DNA of 64,000 bases from Hemicentrotus pulcherrimus (GCA_003118195.1 BEXV01000155.1:130025-194024), one strand, 5' to 3'. Shown: positions 12,101 to 27,100, numbered from the stretch's first letter. Notes: a model not told the origin generated them from the letters alone. Program-made: numbers and translations.

Positions 12101-15100
12101 TGTGAGCATAAATAAGATACAGATTTTAGACCACTAAAATACAGGGAACAACTTTAGAATATAAAATACAAAAAAAAAACATGCAATTTAGGGATAAGGC
12201 TACTATTTCAAAATCTTTTTGATCGCTTCTGAAATCTACATGGACTTTGTTATCAAAATAGATTTCTTTACTCTATTGTGTACATGTACTTATATACTTT
12301 GCACTTACAATGAATGAGTAAATACATAAATGTATAAATCATGTACAGTGTATGTACTTTTAGATGCACATGTACTGTATACCAAAGTATTTCATTGCTT
12401 ACATTTCTCTACTATTAAACATGCCTTGAAACTTTTAACTTTACTAATTTACTATTTCAATGAAAAGCCTATTCATGAACATGAAGTATGTAAATAAAAT
12501 GGTTGGTGGAAGCTTTAGATCATTTGACTGTATTTTCAAATGCTTGATAAAATTTGCGGTGTATGATTGAAATGAATTTATCACAATCTTTCTATACATA
12601 CATGTATGTGCTTTAATGTAACTATTATAATATGAATTACACACTACCTATTATAAGCTGGATAAATTCTAACAAATAACAATTTTAATATTGTTGATTA
12701 TACTAGAATATTTGTGAATATATGTACAAGAGAGAAGGCTATCCATACTTAAGCAAGCTTACATCTTAAAGGGGCTTCTCAAACTCAATTAAAACACTAG
12801 GAAAGATTTAATACAAGCATTATTAAGGCCACACAATTGTATAAGGATATTGTGTTGAATATACATTTCTTTCTCTCTATCTCTTTTATCAATGGAATTG
12901 GATTCAGGTGTAACACAAAATGAACATGAGAACAAACAGAGAGCATTTATGCATATACAAACATGGTACACTATAAAAGCTTGTTCAGACATGATTTTGT
13001 AAACCATCACAAACAAAACAACCACATTTTTTAATGTGTAAATGAATGACAACTGGGCGCAACAAAAATCCTACGCGTTCTCACTAAGCTCTGTGTTATA
13101 AGATACAGAAATGTGCAGTATATTACACTTGGCGTCATCATTTTAAGAAACATTGCCATTTTGCAGAGTCATATCTGAACAAGGCTTTAGGTGTAGACAA
13201 TGACAAATAATTCACTAGTATGTGCGTTAATGAACAGAAAGGGTTTTTTAATAGATGCAGGTGTAACAAACAATTTTAAATAAGTTCTTTAACCTTCAAA
13301 TTGGTTACAATCATCTTTAGTTCAAAAGGTTCATATGACTGTGGAGAAAAAAGAAAGGAACAATTCATGGTAACAGTTTTTTTTCCCAACTGTTTGTACA
13401 TGTATCATTTCTAAGCTCAGAATCTCACCATTAGATGTGTTGGATAACTCAAAAAGTAAGACATACATTTTGCTTAATAACATTCAAACTATAACAATCT
13501 GAACATTCCTTTCATATCCCAAATATTATGATGCACCATTAGAAATTAAAGGAATAACACACACAATACAATTGTGTTTCTTAAATGGTCTATTCTTAAT
13601 TGCCCACAAAGAACAGCTCCATAGAGAGGAGAGAATGAAAGATTTTCAAATATTTCAAACTCAGGGATACCAATGAATTATACTCCATTAACTTGAAAAG
13701 GAAAACCATACATGTTTAAGCCCCCATACATCCTGCATAATGGCGTTTAAAAAAGTTACAGGGCTGGAAATGATTAGAATCTCTAAAAACTAGCATCCCT
13801 GCAAACTCCTTACCTTGAAGACGTCCAGTTCTCTGACCAGAGGTTGGAGTTCCCTGCTGGTCGGTTTGGTATCGGTCAGTCTGGCCTCGATCTGGTTGAC
13901 CCATTCCTGTAGGTTCTGGAGCGAGTCCACCTTGTCCGCACAGAGACGGACGATGCGAAGGTCCTCCAGGGCATCGTTCAGACAGCGGTTGAGGTCGTCG
14001 TAGCGCTTGTTGGTGACTTCCAGCTCTTTCTCAACTTCAGTGTCCTCTGTTGGTGGTAGGAATTGAAACAGTTGTATTAGTAATAGCTCATATTCTAACA
14101 ATTTTCTTTCAGTATCATTCAGTATCACAAAGAGATTGATTTCAGTGTCGTCATTTCACTCCTGTATTGTCTCGGCTTATCTTAGATACGGTAAGAAGAT
14201 CCTTCTTTTTACATGCAAATGATACATACGCACTATGCACTAATCAATCATGACCACTATGAGAGACACCACACCACACTATCCTCATTTAATTGCTGAA
14301 AAGGCTTTTGACGAGTACCCGCATAGACGTAGACGTAAATGAAGGATACTCAAACTAATTGTCGCCATTGTATTGAAAATCATTATTTCTTTTACACTTA
14401 TTATCACAACTACTTTCAGCATCATTATCATCATCATCACATATATATCTTGATCAAAATCAACATCATTATCATTAAAAACTCAACCACCTCCATCATC
14501 ACCATCATCACCATCATCATCATATCCATCTCCATCATCATCACCATCATCACCATATCCATCTCCAACATCATCACCATTGCATTTACCTCCTAAAGAC
14601 CTGTCAGGCTCGTCTCTTCTTCCCTCCCTCTTGGTCTTGGGTTTCTGAGGAGTCCACTCCGTCTGGAGTTGAGCACCAATCTGAGATGACCAGTAGTGAC
14701 GTCTGCTGTCCATTGGCTGCATGATGTCACGGATCAGATTGTCAAGGGCGGAGCCGACCTTGTTCACCTCCACGATCTTGGGGCGGTAGTCGGTGATCTC
14801 TCGCTGCAGAGGCTGAGGAAACAAAATGATATGCTTGTTTTAGATGACATTATTTCTAATACCCTATCATTCTCCCCCAATAAAAAGTAGGAGGCAAACC
14901 TTTATGGATAAGTGTAAACTGCATTTATTGAAAAATGCAGAATATGATGTAATGCAATACAAGTGCATTCAAGTAAACAAATTCTGCAATTAACTACATA
15001 GTTGTAACTACGTGTATATGCTTGTATTAATTTGGATGTGTCAACATTCAACTTGCAAAAAATTGATTGAAAGGGCATGCAATCTTTAGTATAACATCTT

Positions 15101-18100
15101 TCAAGTCTTTTTGGACATAATAATGTATACTGCGTCAATCTTTATTTATAAGCAGCAGTGTTCTAATTCTAGACAAACTTCAATGATATTTGACAAAAAT
15201 ATATTTTTTACAATAAACATCATAGCAAAATAATAAAAGCAAACCTTGAGTTGTTGAATTTGGAGGTCAACTGCCTGGATGTCTTGTACTTCCAGGTCAA
15301 GCTTGCCAAGCTTATCTTCCATGTTCTCCAGCCAGTAGTTGACATCGTTAGCACGGCTGTCATAGCGCCGGGTCGCGACCTGGCGATCTTCCAGCTGTTG
15401 CACACTGTATAGAAAATCAAAAGAAAATAATCGTTGAGAATCAAGCTGGACGAGATACCTTTTGATTACAGGAACTACAGAACATCAAGAACTTAAGAAC
15501 ATTCCAGCCCCTGAAAAAAGTTACCTTCATTTACAACAGAAAATTCAGAGAAAAAGATCAAAATAGGTTTGAGGAATATCAGAAAATGTTTTGTGATACA
15601 AAGATAGCAAGACAAATTGGTTACTACATGTATGTCTACAAATATGATGTCCTCACTGTTTTATATTTGTTTGATATAGACAGCCCCCCCCCCCATCATC
15701 TGCATGCCTTTACTCAAGGCATGTTGATGTAGGTCTACATTTTATCATGGATTTCTAACACCATAAAGGACTCTTTTCTTTTGTAAACCCGATTCTATTG
15801 AATATTTAAAATACGTTTGAAACTGATAAAGAAAGCAAAATGGACAATCCTCTTACCGTTTAGCGACAACATCCTCCAGACTTGTCCAGTTTTGGTCAAG
15901 GTTTGTGAGTACAGCCGAGACAAAGGATGTGTCCCCTGCCTTGGGATGGTTAATGAGCTCTTCACCAAGAGAATGGACAGCCTGGCACTCTGGACGATGA
16001 GCATCAACATCATGGATGATCTCCTAAGCAACATGAGGACAGAATAAAATATCATTCCTTGGCCCATATTCCAAAAGCAGTCTGCATTAAACTAGGTTGG
16101 ACTTGGTCCACTCAATCATGGAGCAACCACTATCGTTATTTCCTTGATAATGCTTTATATGTTATTTTCGTTAACAGATTTCCAAACATACTATTCCTTG
16201 ATTTTTATCTCCATCTTCAGCTGAATGGGTGCACATTGTCACAAAAAGCTTAATGTACTATAACCTTCCAAGAAAGAAAGGTCACTGCACTATAAAATTG
16301 CATCCCTGAGAAAAATCATAAGAATTTCCAGCATACCTTGATAGCGGTCTCTACTTCTGGGATCTCCCTGTCATTGAAGTCACTGGACTCCAGGGTCTCC
16401 AGGAGAGGCATGAGCCAATCCTCCAGGTCATCCAGCTTGGTCTCAAGCTGTACCAGGTTACCTGAGAGACCCTGCAGGTTCTCTCCATGCTCCTTGAGGG
16501 AGCCGGTCAGCTGGCCAAAGCGGGTGTCAAAGTCGTTCATCTTGTCCTGGTAGATGGCACGCTCCTCCGGGGCAAAGTTGCGCAGGGCAGAGTTGGTGGC
16601 ACGAAAGACGGATTCGATCGTGGGCCGGTGGTTTTCAATCTCCTTCTCCAGCAGCTACATTGAGAGGAAATATTAATAAGATTAGTTTCCTATGCTCATG
16701 AGAAAGTTTCATACTGAGCATAGTATAAACAAAAGGGATTTGAACAGTTAGGCATGTTGCAAAAGCAATGAATTGCCTTGTTGCCAGCAAAAACATATAT
16801 CCCACCACTGCCATCCAGTAAGTGGTGTTCATGTTGAAATAACAACTCTGCCAATAAGATATTCTAGCATAATACTACTATAATATATAAGTGATGGGAA
16901 GGAACATTGCAAGTAAACTTGCAAGTGACCATGTTGCAACTGCCTGGTTGCCAGCAACAACATATATCATATCCCATCACTGCTACCACGTTGTAATGAC
17001 AGATACTGTCTCGTTACTAGCAATGCACTTCTTTACAAAGGATGCTTAGATTAACTTTTGCAGTTTACTAACATAAAATACCCTGTAGCCATGTTGTCAG
17101 GTCCATTTTCATTTCCTTGTTGCTCATGGTGTTACTCTTTACAGGGATATATCAAAGTAAAACAAACAAGTATATGACATCCTCTCTTACCCTGTACTCC
17201 TGAAGGTTCTCCACCAGCGGCTCTTTCTTGACGACGATCACCGTTCCTTTCATCATCCTCATCAGGGTCTTATCCTTGTCTTCAAGCCATCGTAGGAGGG
17301 CATCCAGACTGTCCTGGACAGACTGAGAGTCAGCCAGAGCCTTACGAAGCTCCCGCATCCTGTCTGCCAGCTCTCCCTCAAGCTCATGGTACCGTCTCAC
17401 AACATCGTCTGAAATCAAATTAAGATGCAATTATTACATCTTGTATTTTAAAATCATATTCTGTACAATTTATCCTACACTGTATATGTTTTTCTGTGAA
17501 ACATCTGTTTGAAGTTGTAAAAAAAAAAAAAATCTAAAACAAAATATATTATATACAGTATGAAACATAATGGTCATTGCCCAGTGTAGTTTATTCATGG
17601 AAAAAGGGGTTCAACGAATTGGGACTTAGGGTATTTCATTCATTTTTGGACAATGACAATTTTGCACAACAAACAATAATCATTGAGCATCCGCTCATAC
17701 CACTATAAATTCCACTAATTTCCATTTGACCCCAGTACTGACCTGTGGACTGGTTGACCTCTTGTTTGGTGGCAGGTTGAAGGTCAACAAGATCTTCACC
17801 TGTTGATTTGACACCGTCCACATCACGACCATGAAGGACAACATCATCATGTAGAGTCTGGGCGATTTGAAAAATAAAAGACGATTCAGTTTTTAATAAT
17901 TTCCAATGGACACTAATAAAAGTGCACAAAATTATGTAAACCACCAAAAACAAATTCTGTTATCTTGATGACCCATTATTATGACCCATGATTATTAAAA
18001 AATGACTGGTACCAATTGGCAACCAATTATATGTATCTAAATTAACAATGATTTTTGAAATGGTGAAACATCCGACTGTTCTATATTGAATTAAATGTAG

Positions 18101-21100
18101 TTGGAAATATTTTGTACTAACTAATATGTGTGATCTTTTCATCATATTAAACGCGATGAGATGGGGTGCACTAGTCAGAAGTGAGAATCAACTATCATCT
18201 GTCAACATATTCATATATGTAAATACATGAACATAAAGGCAGACAAGCCAGAATAATAACACAGTAGAGATATCTGACTCACCTTGAGAGTGTCAATCTG
18301 TTTATGAATGTTGATTGGCTCAGAAGCGATCGGTTCTTGAAGCAGAGCATCCAGACTCTCCCTTGCATCCTTCAACCACCCATCAGTGGATGTGAGGTTG
18401 TTGTTGTAGGAACGATGGCAGTCAACCAGATCTTGAAGCTCTGAAGTCAGATCATTGGTCTTGAGCTTGAGAGCATTGTAGCGGTCATTGCTGTGGCCAA
18501 GGTGGTCACGGATGATGTTGGTCTCTGGCTCCTCTTCAAAGTTTGCATTGAAGTCTCTGGGGAGGGCTGACTTACGGTAATCAGCTAGCTCCTCTTTGTA
18601 CACCTGAAAACAAAAAAAATATTGGTGACAGAAATATGTAAATATGTGTAAGAGGTATACAATACACTTATAGTGTATATGTACTTGAAGATGTGTAATG
18701 CAAGAATAAAAAAACAATTTTCAAGTGATTTTGATGTGAATAAAAACTAGAGTGATTTGACTTGGAGGAGACATCTTTACATAGTTAGGTAGTAAGTATC
18801 ATTCAGTCATGGGGTCTCTAAAGACGGAATCATTACCTTGCCATTGTCCAGGAACTTGTGTCCTGTCTTGGTGATGTACTTCAGATCAGCTCCTTGACTC
18901 ACAACCTCCTTCTCAAAGGCCTTCATGTCCGACAGGCTCTTCTCCAACTCTGGCAACGTCTTAGGTACTGCCTGTCTCTTGGACTCAACAGTCCTTTCTG
19001 CATTGGTGATCCAGTCGTCAAACTCGTTGATGTCTCCATCATAGAGTCCGATGTCCTCTGCAGAGGATCCGAGATTTGTGTTGCGGGTGTAGGACTGGAC
19101 GACGGCGTTGTCGAAGCGTGTCTTGAGGTCACTGGCAGTGTTCTTGAGCTTGAAGGCATCAGCATCCTTGAGGCGGCTACTGTACTGATCTACAAGCTGA
19201 GTGGCAGTGTGGACAGTTTCCATGACAGGCTGCTGTCGGTTGAGGATCTCCTCATGAAGAACCTATGAAGGAGAGACGGTGTAATGAATAAACCTCAGTG
19301 GTCAGGGTATTGGCCTCAATACCAGGAGATTTCTAGTTCAAAATGAATCCCCATAGGAAAAGTTTAAATAGGGCATGTACATGTATTATTATTCTCTATT
19401 TACTTCAATGCAGGTTACCAGCTCAGACATTTAGCACTTACATGGCAATAAATTTAACACTGCACCCCAATACAGCATATACAACAAACAATTAATGCAA
19501 TATTTGAGATACCATCATAGCACCATGGTACATCTCATTGTTGACTTTTTGTTCTTTTTGGTTTCCTGGCAGTTCATCCTAATGTGTAGTAATTGGAGTG
19601 AGTAACCTCGTTAAGCTAAGGAAGACTTTTCATAGAATCATAGAACAAATTAAGGCATTTGCAAATTGAGAAGCACAATCCATACCTTATGTTCTGAAGC
19701 TTGTTGTTTGAGTGGTTTTGTCTCCTCCTTCATTGGTTGTTCAGATCCTAGACGTATCTCAATGTCAGATACCCAGTCAAGTAGCTTCACATTAGAGCTC
19801 AGTGCATCGTTGTACAGCTGCCTTACACGCATCTGAAAGACAGCATCGATGCATATCATGTTAACATATTCTGCCATTTTTAAAACAGTAAAACTGAGAA
19901 ACTTTGAAGTATTTCAAGAGTTCAACAGCAAATGATCTACAGTGTAGGAGATGGCAAATATGATCAAGCATTTACATCTTAGTCACTGAAATTTTTTTGC
20001 CTACCTGTAGATCAAATGGGTTATAATAAATGTGTGTTTCAAAAGTGAAAATATACATGGACATGTATATACACATGTAACAAGTGTAAACACATTCAAA
20101 ATAGTGTTCACATTCTTTTTTTTGTCAGGGTACATCTGTATCAATATTCGCATGCACACATCAAGAGTATCTATGAAATCTGAATAATAACTAAATCTAC
20201 CTCTTCTGTCATCTCCCACTCTAGCTTGTCAATGTTGGCCTTGGTGTCTCCATCAATCTTTGCAGCCTTGTTCTCCACCGTATCAAAGTACGTCCTGAGT
20301 TCATCAGTCTTGCGCTGGAGCTCCTCCTCCTGCTCAGGGAGCAGACGAGCCTGGTTCTCACGGGCAAACTGTTCACCGGTCACAATCGTCTCAAGGATCG
20401 CTGGCTTGTTGGTGTTGACGCTGCCATTGAAGTCCTGTCAGAAGAAAGAAGTAATAAAGACTTATGAAACTATCATACCACAGTTCATGATTTTTAGAAA
20501 GCAATTATTGCTTTTCAGGTAACATTATTACCTGATGTATTCAAAGAAAATTTAATGAATATGATAGGGGCCAAGAAGCTATCTTCAGACAATAAACAAT
20601 TAACCAGATGTCTAAAACAGCTGATATTAAAACTCTCTGAAGTAGAATCTATTGTACAAATTAAGACTTACTATTTCAAAGTCGTATCTAAAATATAACA
20701 TTTTCCACAAGGTGCATTTTATTCAAATCAATTTAAAGAAACTTTTTTTAATCACTGACTTTTATAAGGAAATCCTAGTTTTAAATACTTATACATGATT
20801 CACATCAGCATTGATTTGATACCAACACTGCTAGCAATGTCTGAGAAGAAAGCAAACAAAATTGTGAAAGTTATAGACCTACCTTGAACTTGTCAAACTC
20901 CCTCTTGAGTTGTTCAAGGTCCCTGCTGGTTGGCTTGAGCTTCATCAGCTTGCTGTCTGCGTTGGCGCACCAATCAAGACGATCGTTGACATCACCAAGA
21001 CGGTCCAGGAAGAGATGAGCCAGGCTGATGTCATCCTCGCGGTCCTTGATGCGGATCTTGAGACCCTCGTAGCGGCGGTTGACGTCGCCCAGCTGGCGTT

Positions 21101-24100
21101 TGATGTCACTGTCTTCTGTAATTTCAAAGGAGGAAGAGAGAATACTTTAAATGTTAAATATCTTTCAACTGTAGAACACTAAGCCCAATATACTTGTACA
21201 TGTAAGTCAGATTGCAGTCTATGGATATTAAATGTGTTGTACAAACGTCAAATCTTATTCAACTGTTTTTCTTTTCTTGCTATGCTTTATTCTCTACCCT
21301 GTGCATAATGTTTTCTGGGATTTTATCAGATATTATCGAACCAATTGAGTGAAATTCTCTTTGCTCGAACATCTGATTGGATTATTTACCTCTTACTCAA
21401 ATGAAGATATGTTTTCTTGTTTGCTACTGGTTCTTAAAGCAAGATCGAAAGCAATTTGTTTTTTCCCTGAACATGCCTGGTCTTAAATGGAGCATATCAG
21501 ATCTTGATTAGATGTAATTACTTAATGATCTAATAAAGATTGATTTAAAATCAACAATTCACGAGAAAAGTTATTGTCTGTACCTGTTGGTTCTTGGTGT
21601 GTGCTACGCTCCAGTGTCTCCTTGATCTGTTGTTGCACTATCTGGTCTCCTGAAAGACCTGTGCTAAGCTGCAGGGATTTGTAGTGAGGTGTGGTCTTCA
21701 CAGGTGCTTCCAGTTCCCGAAGCAGAGTGTCCAGGTTGTTGCCGACTTTGTTGATCTCCTCCATGGTGGGCTTGTAAGCGGCGACCTCCAGATTGAAAGG
21801 CTGGGATGATATTATAGAAGACAGAGGTATTTCAAATTTGAACAATAAAGACCAAGTCAAGGTTTCCATTTAAAGCTTATCTGCCATAGTTTACAGGAGG
21901 GATTAGAGCGCCCTGCAAGGTCACTGGACAGATGGTTATCTCGTCAACTCAGCTCTCAGTTAACATAAGAAAAGGAGGATCATGGGGGACCAATGGTCAC
22001 CGATTAGGTACTGTTTGTTATATAGAGGGCGCAAGTAGCTACAAGTAGTGCAGTGGGCCTTTAATAATAGAACATTGCCATATTCTAATCATCATCTTTA
22101 TAACCACTGTTGTTTCAATTGTCATCTTCATCAGCAGCATCATCCTTATAATCAACATACCCATCATCATCATCAGTCATTACTGCCATCACAGACATCA
22201 CCATCTCCTCTATATCAGTAGCATCATCTCTTCATAAACACTCTTGATCTGTTTTTGCAACCATCACTACTACAAACTATAGTTTCATTTATAATCGCAC
22301 CAACAGCTGTACAATGTATCCCCATCTCAAAACCTGGTTATACATGTATCTCTCATTTCTCCCTTGTCATCAAACCCACTTGATCTTACCTTGATCTCCT
22401 TCTCCTGCCTGGAGAGCATACTTGAGTCCATGGCGATGGGCTGGAGTTGACTGAGTGTCCTCTCCTTAGTGGTCACCCAGGTGTTGGTATCACGGTAGCC
22501 GGTGTTGTACTTGTTTGTTGCTTGCTGCTTCTGGGTCAGTTGCTTCTTCCTGAAGGGTTTCAAAGAGATTCAAGTTGAAAGATTAGAAACTATGTTTGAC
22601 AGCGTAATTCATCTTCTATGTATAAGACTGAATATGAAGGCTTTCTGGTTAGTAAGTAATAAGTTGGGTTTTGCTTTATAAATCTGTAAGTTAAGTCAGT
22701 AATACTTTCTAAATACTGTTCATTGTTTCTCATGCAATTACATAACAGCCCTTTTGCCTTTTCGATTATCATCAATTATCACCATGAGGATAACACTAAA
22801 TATCTTCACAACTATCAAGGTCATTTTACAAAAGATAAATCTTAAAAACAATATTTTCCTGAATGTGCTACCCCCATCATGATCNATCATTACAACCATA
22901 AAAACCATCACCACCACTACCATCATCATTACCACCCCCACTACCACCATCATCGTCATCACCACCATCATCACTACCATCCCCACTACCACAATCACCA
23001 CCACCATCCACCATCCACCCTACCTGAGATCCTTGAGATCCTGGAGGTCCTTCCAGTTCTTATCCACATTAGCCAGGACAGCGTTGACATAGCTTGTATC
23101 CTTGGCCTTGGTCTGGTTGACGATCTCTTCTCCTAACTCATGGACCAGCTTGTACTGGGGTCTGTGAGCCTCAATCTGGGTGTTGATATCCTATAAAACA
23201 CAATCAAATATAGATTACTAAGGCTAATGAAGCACAAGAATGGACATTTATATATTAGATTTGAAGGGGACAACAAAAGAAGATGACTTGATTAAACTGC
23301 AGGTTTTCAATTTTACAGTTTTTTTTTTCCACAATCACTATGCATGTGAGTAAACAGAAATACTTATATCCTGTATATTATCTGCAGGAATAGTTACAAA
23401 TTCTGGTACAAACATACATGTAGGAAAAAATTAAATATCAAATATCAATTTATTCATCATAAGGTAGAGCAGTGTCCACGTGACCAAAAGGTCACGAGTT
23501 CAAAACCAAGTCGAAGCGATAGTGACCTTTGGTAAGGCATTAATACCCATTACCAAGTCACTCAGAGCATACTTACTTTATAGCAGTCAGGTGAGGGAAA
23601 AAAAGAAGAAAAAAAACTTACATTGAGCTTCTTGCCGAGCTGGTTCATGTCCATTCTCATCAGGTCCCTCGCCTCAAGGGTCTCCAATCCTGGAATCACA
23701 AAGTCTTCCAGGTGGTCGACCTCCTTCTCAAAGTCGGCCAGTTTACGGCTTAGGTGGAGAAGATCTTCACCATGCTTCTCTGTGACGTCATCGATGATAT
23801 CGTAACGCTTCTTGATGCTGTCAACCTTGGATTGGATGTTGCGTGCTTCCTCAGGTTCGCTGTTAAGGAGAACCTCGTCAGCGGCCTTGACAACGGACTC
23901 AACGGCTGGCAGATGGGCTACAATGTCGGTGTTGATAACCTGGGATTCAAAAGCAGTGTCAGGGAAATTAACATTTTCAGTTCCACATATCATTTTTTCA
24001 TAAAACATGTACACGCATACTGGAGTGCAAGTGAATTTGACTTTGGTGCCATACATGTATATTCAGGCATATTGTAGTAAGAACAAACTTTTTTTTCAAA

Positions 24101-27100
24101 ATATTGTACATTTTAATAAATATTATGATCTACTGTCTGTTAAACCTATTTTTACGAAATTGATCAAGCATTACAATCAGCGTTAAATGTGTTTAATATA
24201 CTAACAAAATCTCAAATTCATGATATTCAGGAATCAGAAATAAATATTTCACTGGCCACCTTCTCCCTGAGAAAGAAACAAGTGCTGTTAAACCTGTGTA
24301 GAAAGGCCATTTGTAAACAGTGGTGATCTTTTCTGTTCTTTGGGGTGGTCTTTATAGGCAGGTTTTTACACTGTATTGGATAAAAATTATTTAAAAATCA
24401 GAACATACCATCTGTTCCTCGGTGTTCTTTAAGAGAGGCTCCTTCTTGGCAATGATGATGGTACCCCTGTCCATCTTGGTCACATCCCTCTCTGCCTGGT
24501 CAAGCCATCGCAGCAGGGCGTCCAGTGATCCCTGGAGGCCTTGGGCAGTGGCCAGAGCAGTGTTGAGCTTGGTCAGCAGATCAGCAATGTGGGCCAGGAG
24601 AGCCTGGTAGCGCTCGTTGCTTTCATCTGCAAGAATTGAGGAATAAAAAAAGAAGACATTTCCAATGAATATCAAGAATGATACATGTAGCTACATCTAC
24701 ATGTATATTGCAGACCTACATGTTTCTATCCCTGGGGATGTGAAAGGTGCCTACTATAGTACTACAGTACCGGTAAGAATGATCAATACCCAGACTCTGG
24801 CCATGCTGCATTCAGGCACTTAAAGCAGTGAATAGTATTTTTTTAAAGTCCAAGAATACTCAGGATGAAAATTTTGTCTCATAGTTTAGTGAAATGTTGT
24901 AGCATTAAAAGATACACCCAGAAGAAAAATGCATAATTGCATGTGATGCTGATGCATTGATGCTGATGCATTGAGATAATCAGACTTACATACATGTACA
25001 GTGTACATGTATCTATATGAGGTTCAAGATATTATTACCAAATGCAGTAGTAGTCAACTGAAATGATATGGTTTTTGAAAATTAAGCCTTTTGTATCCTA
25101 GCTACTAGGTTAGGTTAAGCAACCTTATAGTAATTATAATGTAACAGATATTGAAAGAACATACCTTTAGTGTCATCAACGTCTGGTTTGAGCTCTGGTT
25201 GAGCATCGACCAGCTCATTTCCTGTTGACTTCACTCTCTCAAGATCACGGCCATGGGCAATCACATCATCATTGAAGTCCTGTCAGAAGAAAGATTTGTA
25301 ACAAAGATGTTCAATATACAATCTGTTTGACCACTAAATAATCAATAGAAAGCTTGATACAGAGAAAATAATATGGGTTTGTGTAACCAAAACATATTGT
25401 TTAAGCTTCAACCAACCTTACAATTTGGGAGGCAAGATTTTTGTCCATTCCTATGGACTTTGTTAAGAAAAAATAATTTCTTAGTTTCAAACTGTATGTT
25501 GCCAAGTGGTCAATAGGTTGCAGATATCTATACATGTATGTGGCAATGTGTTTTCAAAACCTGTATTTGAATGCATATTAATACTGCTTTTAATCCAGAG
25601 GAATTTTTTTTCCTTTTCTTGCAAGGAAGATTCAAAGTACATGTATGAACATCATCCATTCCTGTTATAGTTCTCCAGTATCAACCTCTGAATGCTATAA
25701 ACCTCATATATCCACTACACAATTACTGCACTGTTTCATCACTAAGCAACCATAAACAACGTGCATGTACATATAATTCACATCAAGCCGTTACCTTGAC
25801 CCTGTCAATCTGTTTCATGATGGAGACCGGTTCCGTTCCGACCGGTTCCTTCTCCAACACACCAAGCTTCTTCTCCGCATCACCGCACCATCCGTTGAAC
25901 CCATCAACGGCAGAGTTATACTGCTCATGCTTGTTGACCAGGTCCCGGAGACGCTCTCCCAGCTCACTGGAGGTGGTCTTCAGGGTGTCCATCCTGTCGT
26001 TGATAGTGGAGATACAGTTCCGCATCACCTCTGGTTGCGGGTTCTCTTGGAAGTTGCGTGTGAAGGTGCGTGGGAGCACGGTGTTTCGGAAGTCAGTCAG
26101 AGTGTCCCTGTATGCCTGTTTTATAGAGGAAGAAGTATGTGATGTGAACATAGGCTCAATCATATGAAATGCATTCACTCATTTCATGACAAAACATCTA
26201 GTCACTGAATTATGTCATTGAACAGCACAGAACCATCCCAAGGAAATGATCATTATGAGCTCTAAATCACCTGCACAATTTATTTATTTCGTACCTTCAA
26301 ATTGCAAACAGTTATTTCATCCTTGAAATACATAAAGCTACATTCAAAGTATCTGGATTATTTCTTATTCAGGCTTGGTAAAACTGCAATTGCTTAAAAT
26401 TATTTTAAGCAAACACAAAATGTGAAATATCAATTATTCTTTGTCATAACAACAAACTGTTGAAATCATTCAATAAGAAATTTGAACAGGCATGTGTACC
26501 ATAAGAAAACCATGTACATGAATATACATTTAATATCAAAACCAATTCTGACAAACAATCTGTTCACCAAGCTGCACGTAAATGAGAATTTAAATTCTGA
26601 ACATAGGATTCCTGGCAATAATTTACGCACACTACACTTCCATCCATGCAGGCATGCAAACATTTTGTTACACCATCTGAAAATCAGATAATTACAGCTT
26701 TGCTTGATTCTTATTGGAGGGGCCCTTTTCTTTTGTACATACATGTACATTTATTTACCTATATGGGATCAATTACATGAAATGAAAATTTCAGTCATGC
26801 AAGTTTGAATATTGTCATTAGTTCAAGTTCAAACAATTTAGGACATTTTCATTTTATTGAACATGCATTCTCCAAAGGTTCTTCTGATCCAGAAATATCA
26901 ACAGGCATTTCTTAACATTATATGTTACCACATTTTGGTCATTTCCAAAAAGTTCTCTTTGTTACTACTCAACTGCATCACCATGTTGCAAAAGTAATAC
27001 CAGTAACAGTATGTTTTTTACATTTATGTATTCTTATGAAAACACTCTTAATCAAGCTACATGTATCAGCCATACATGACAAGTAGAGCGAGTTAATCAA

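Larger units (their letters stand above)
6035..15404 (-). repeat. Cassette unit 7 (A7 to L7)
   Basis: Thirteen exons, the most divided unit. Exon F is split into 189 and 237 nt, 36 nt away from the split in unit 3. J and K are separate, at exactly the same codon as in unit 1. Exon B is the longest (223 nt) with a strongly charged tail. K7 has Val in place of the helix A Trp. It contains the longest intron of the window (2.5 kb). Confidence 0.88.
15857..22549 (-). repeat. Cassette unit 6 (A6 to L6)
   Basis: Eleven exons with the same intron pattern as units 4 and 5, all at standard lengths except B (217 nt). Its exon G opens VYKEELADYRKSALPR, closest by eye to MYKEELGDYRSTALPR of unit 8, which suggests that units are not simply related to their neighbours. 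Confidence 0.88.

Noticed and set aside
11285..13813. A missing exon or internal promoter in the 2.5-kb intron
   Set aside because: Flanking exons C7 and D7 join in frame with standard lengths, and nothing in the intron resembles an exon type or a clear promoter.
19292..19353. A functional tRNA gene
   Set aside because: Box-like motifs are present but acceptor and anticodon stems do not pair convincingly; kept only as a weak repeat.
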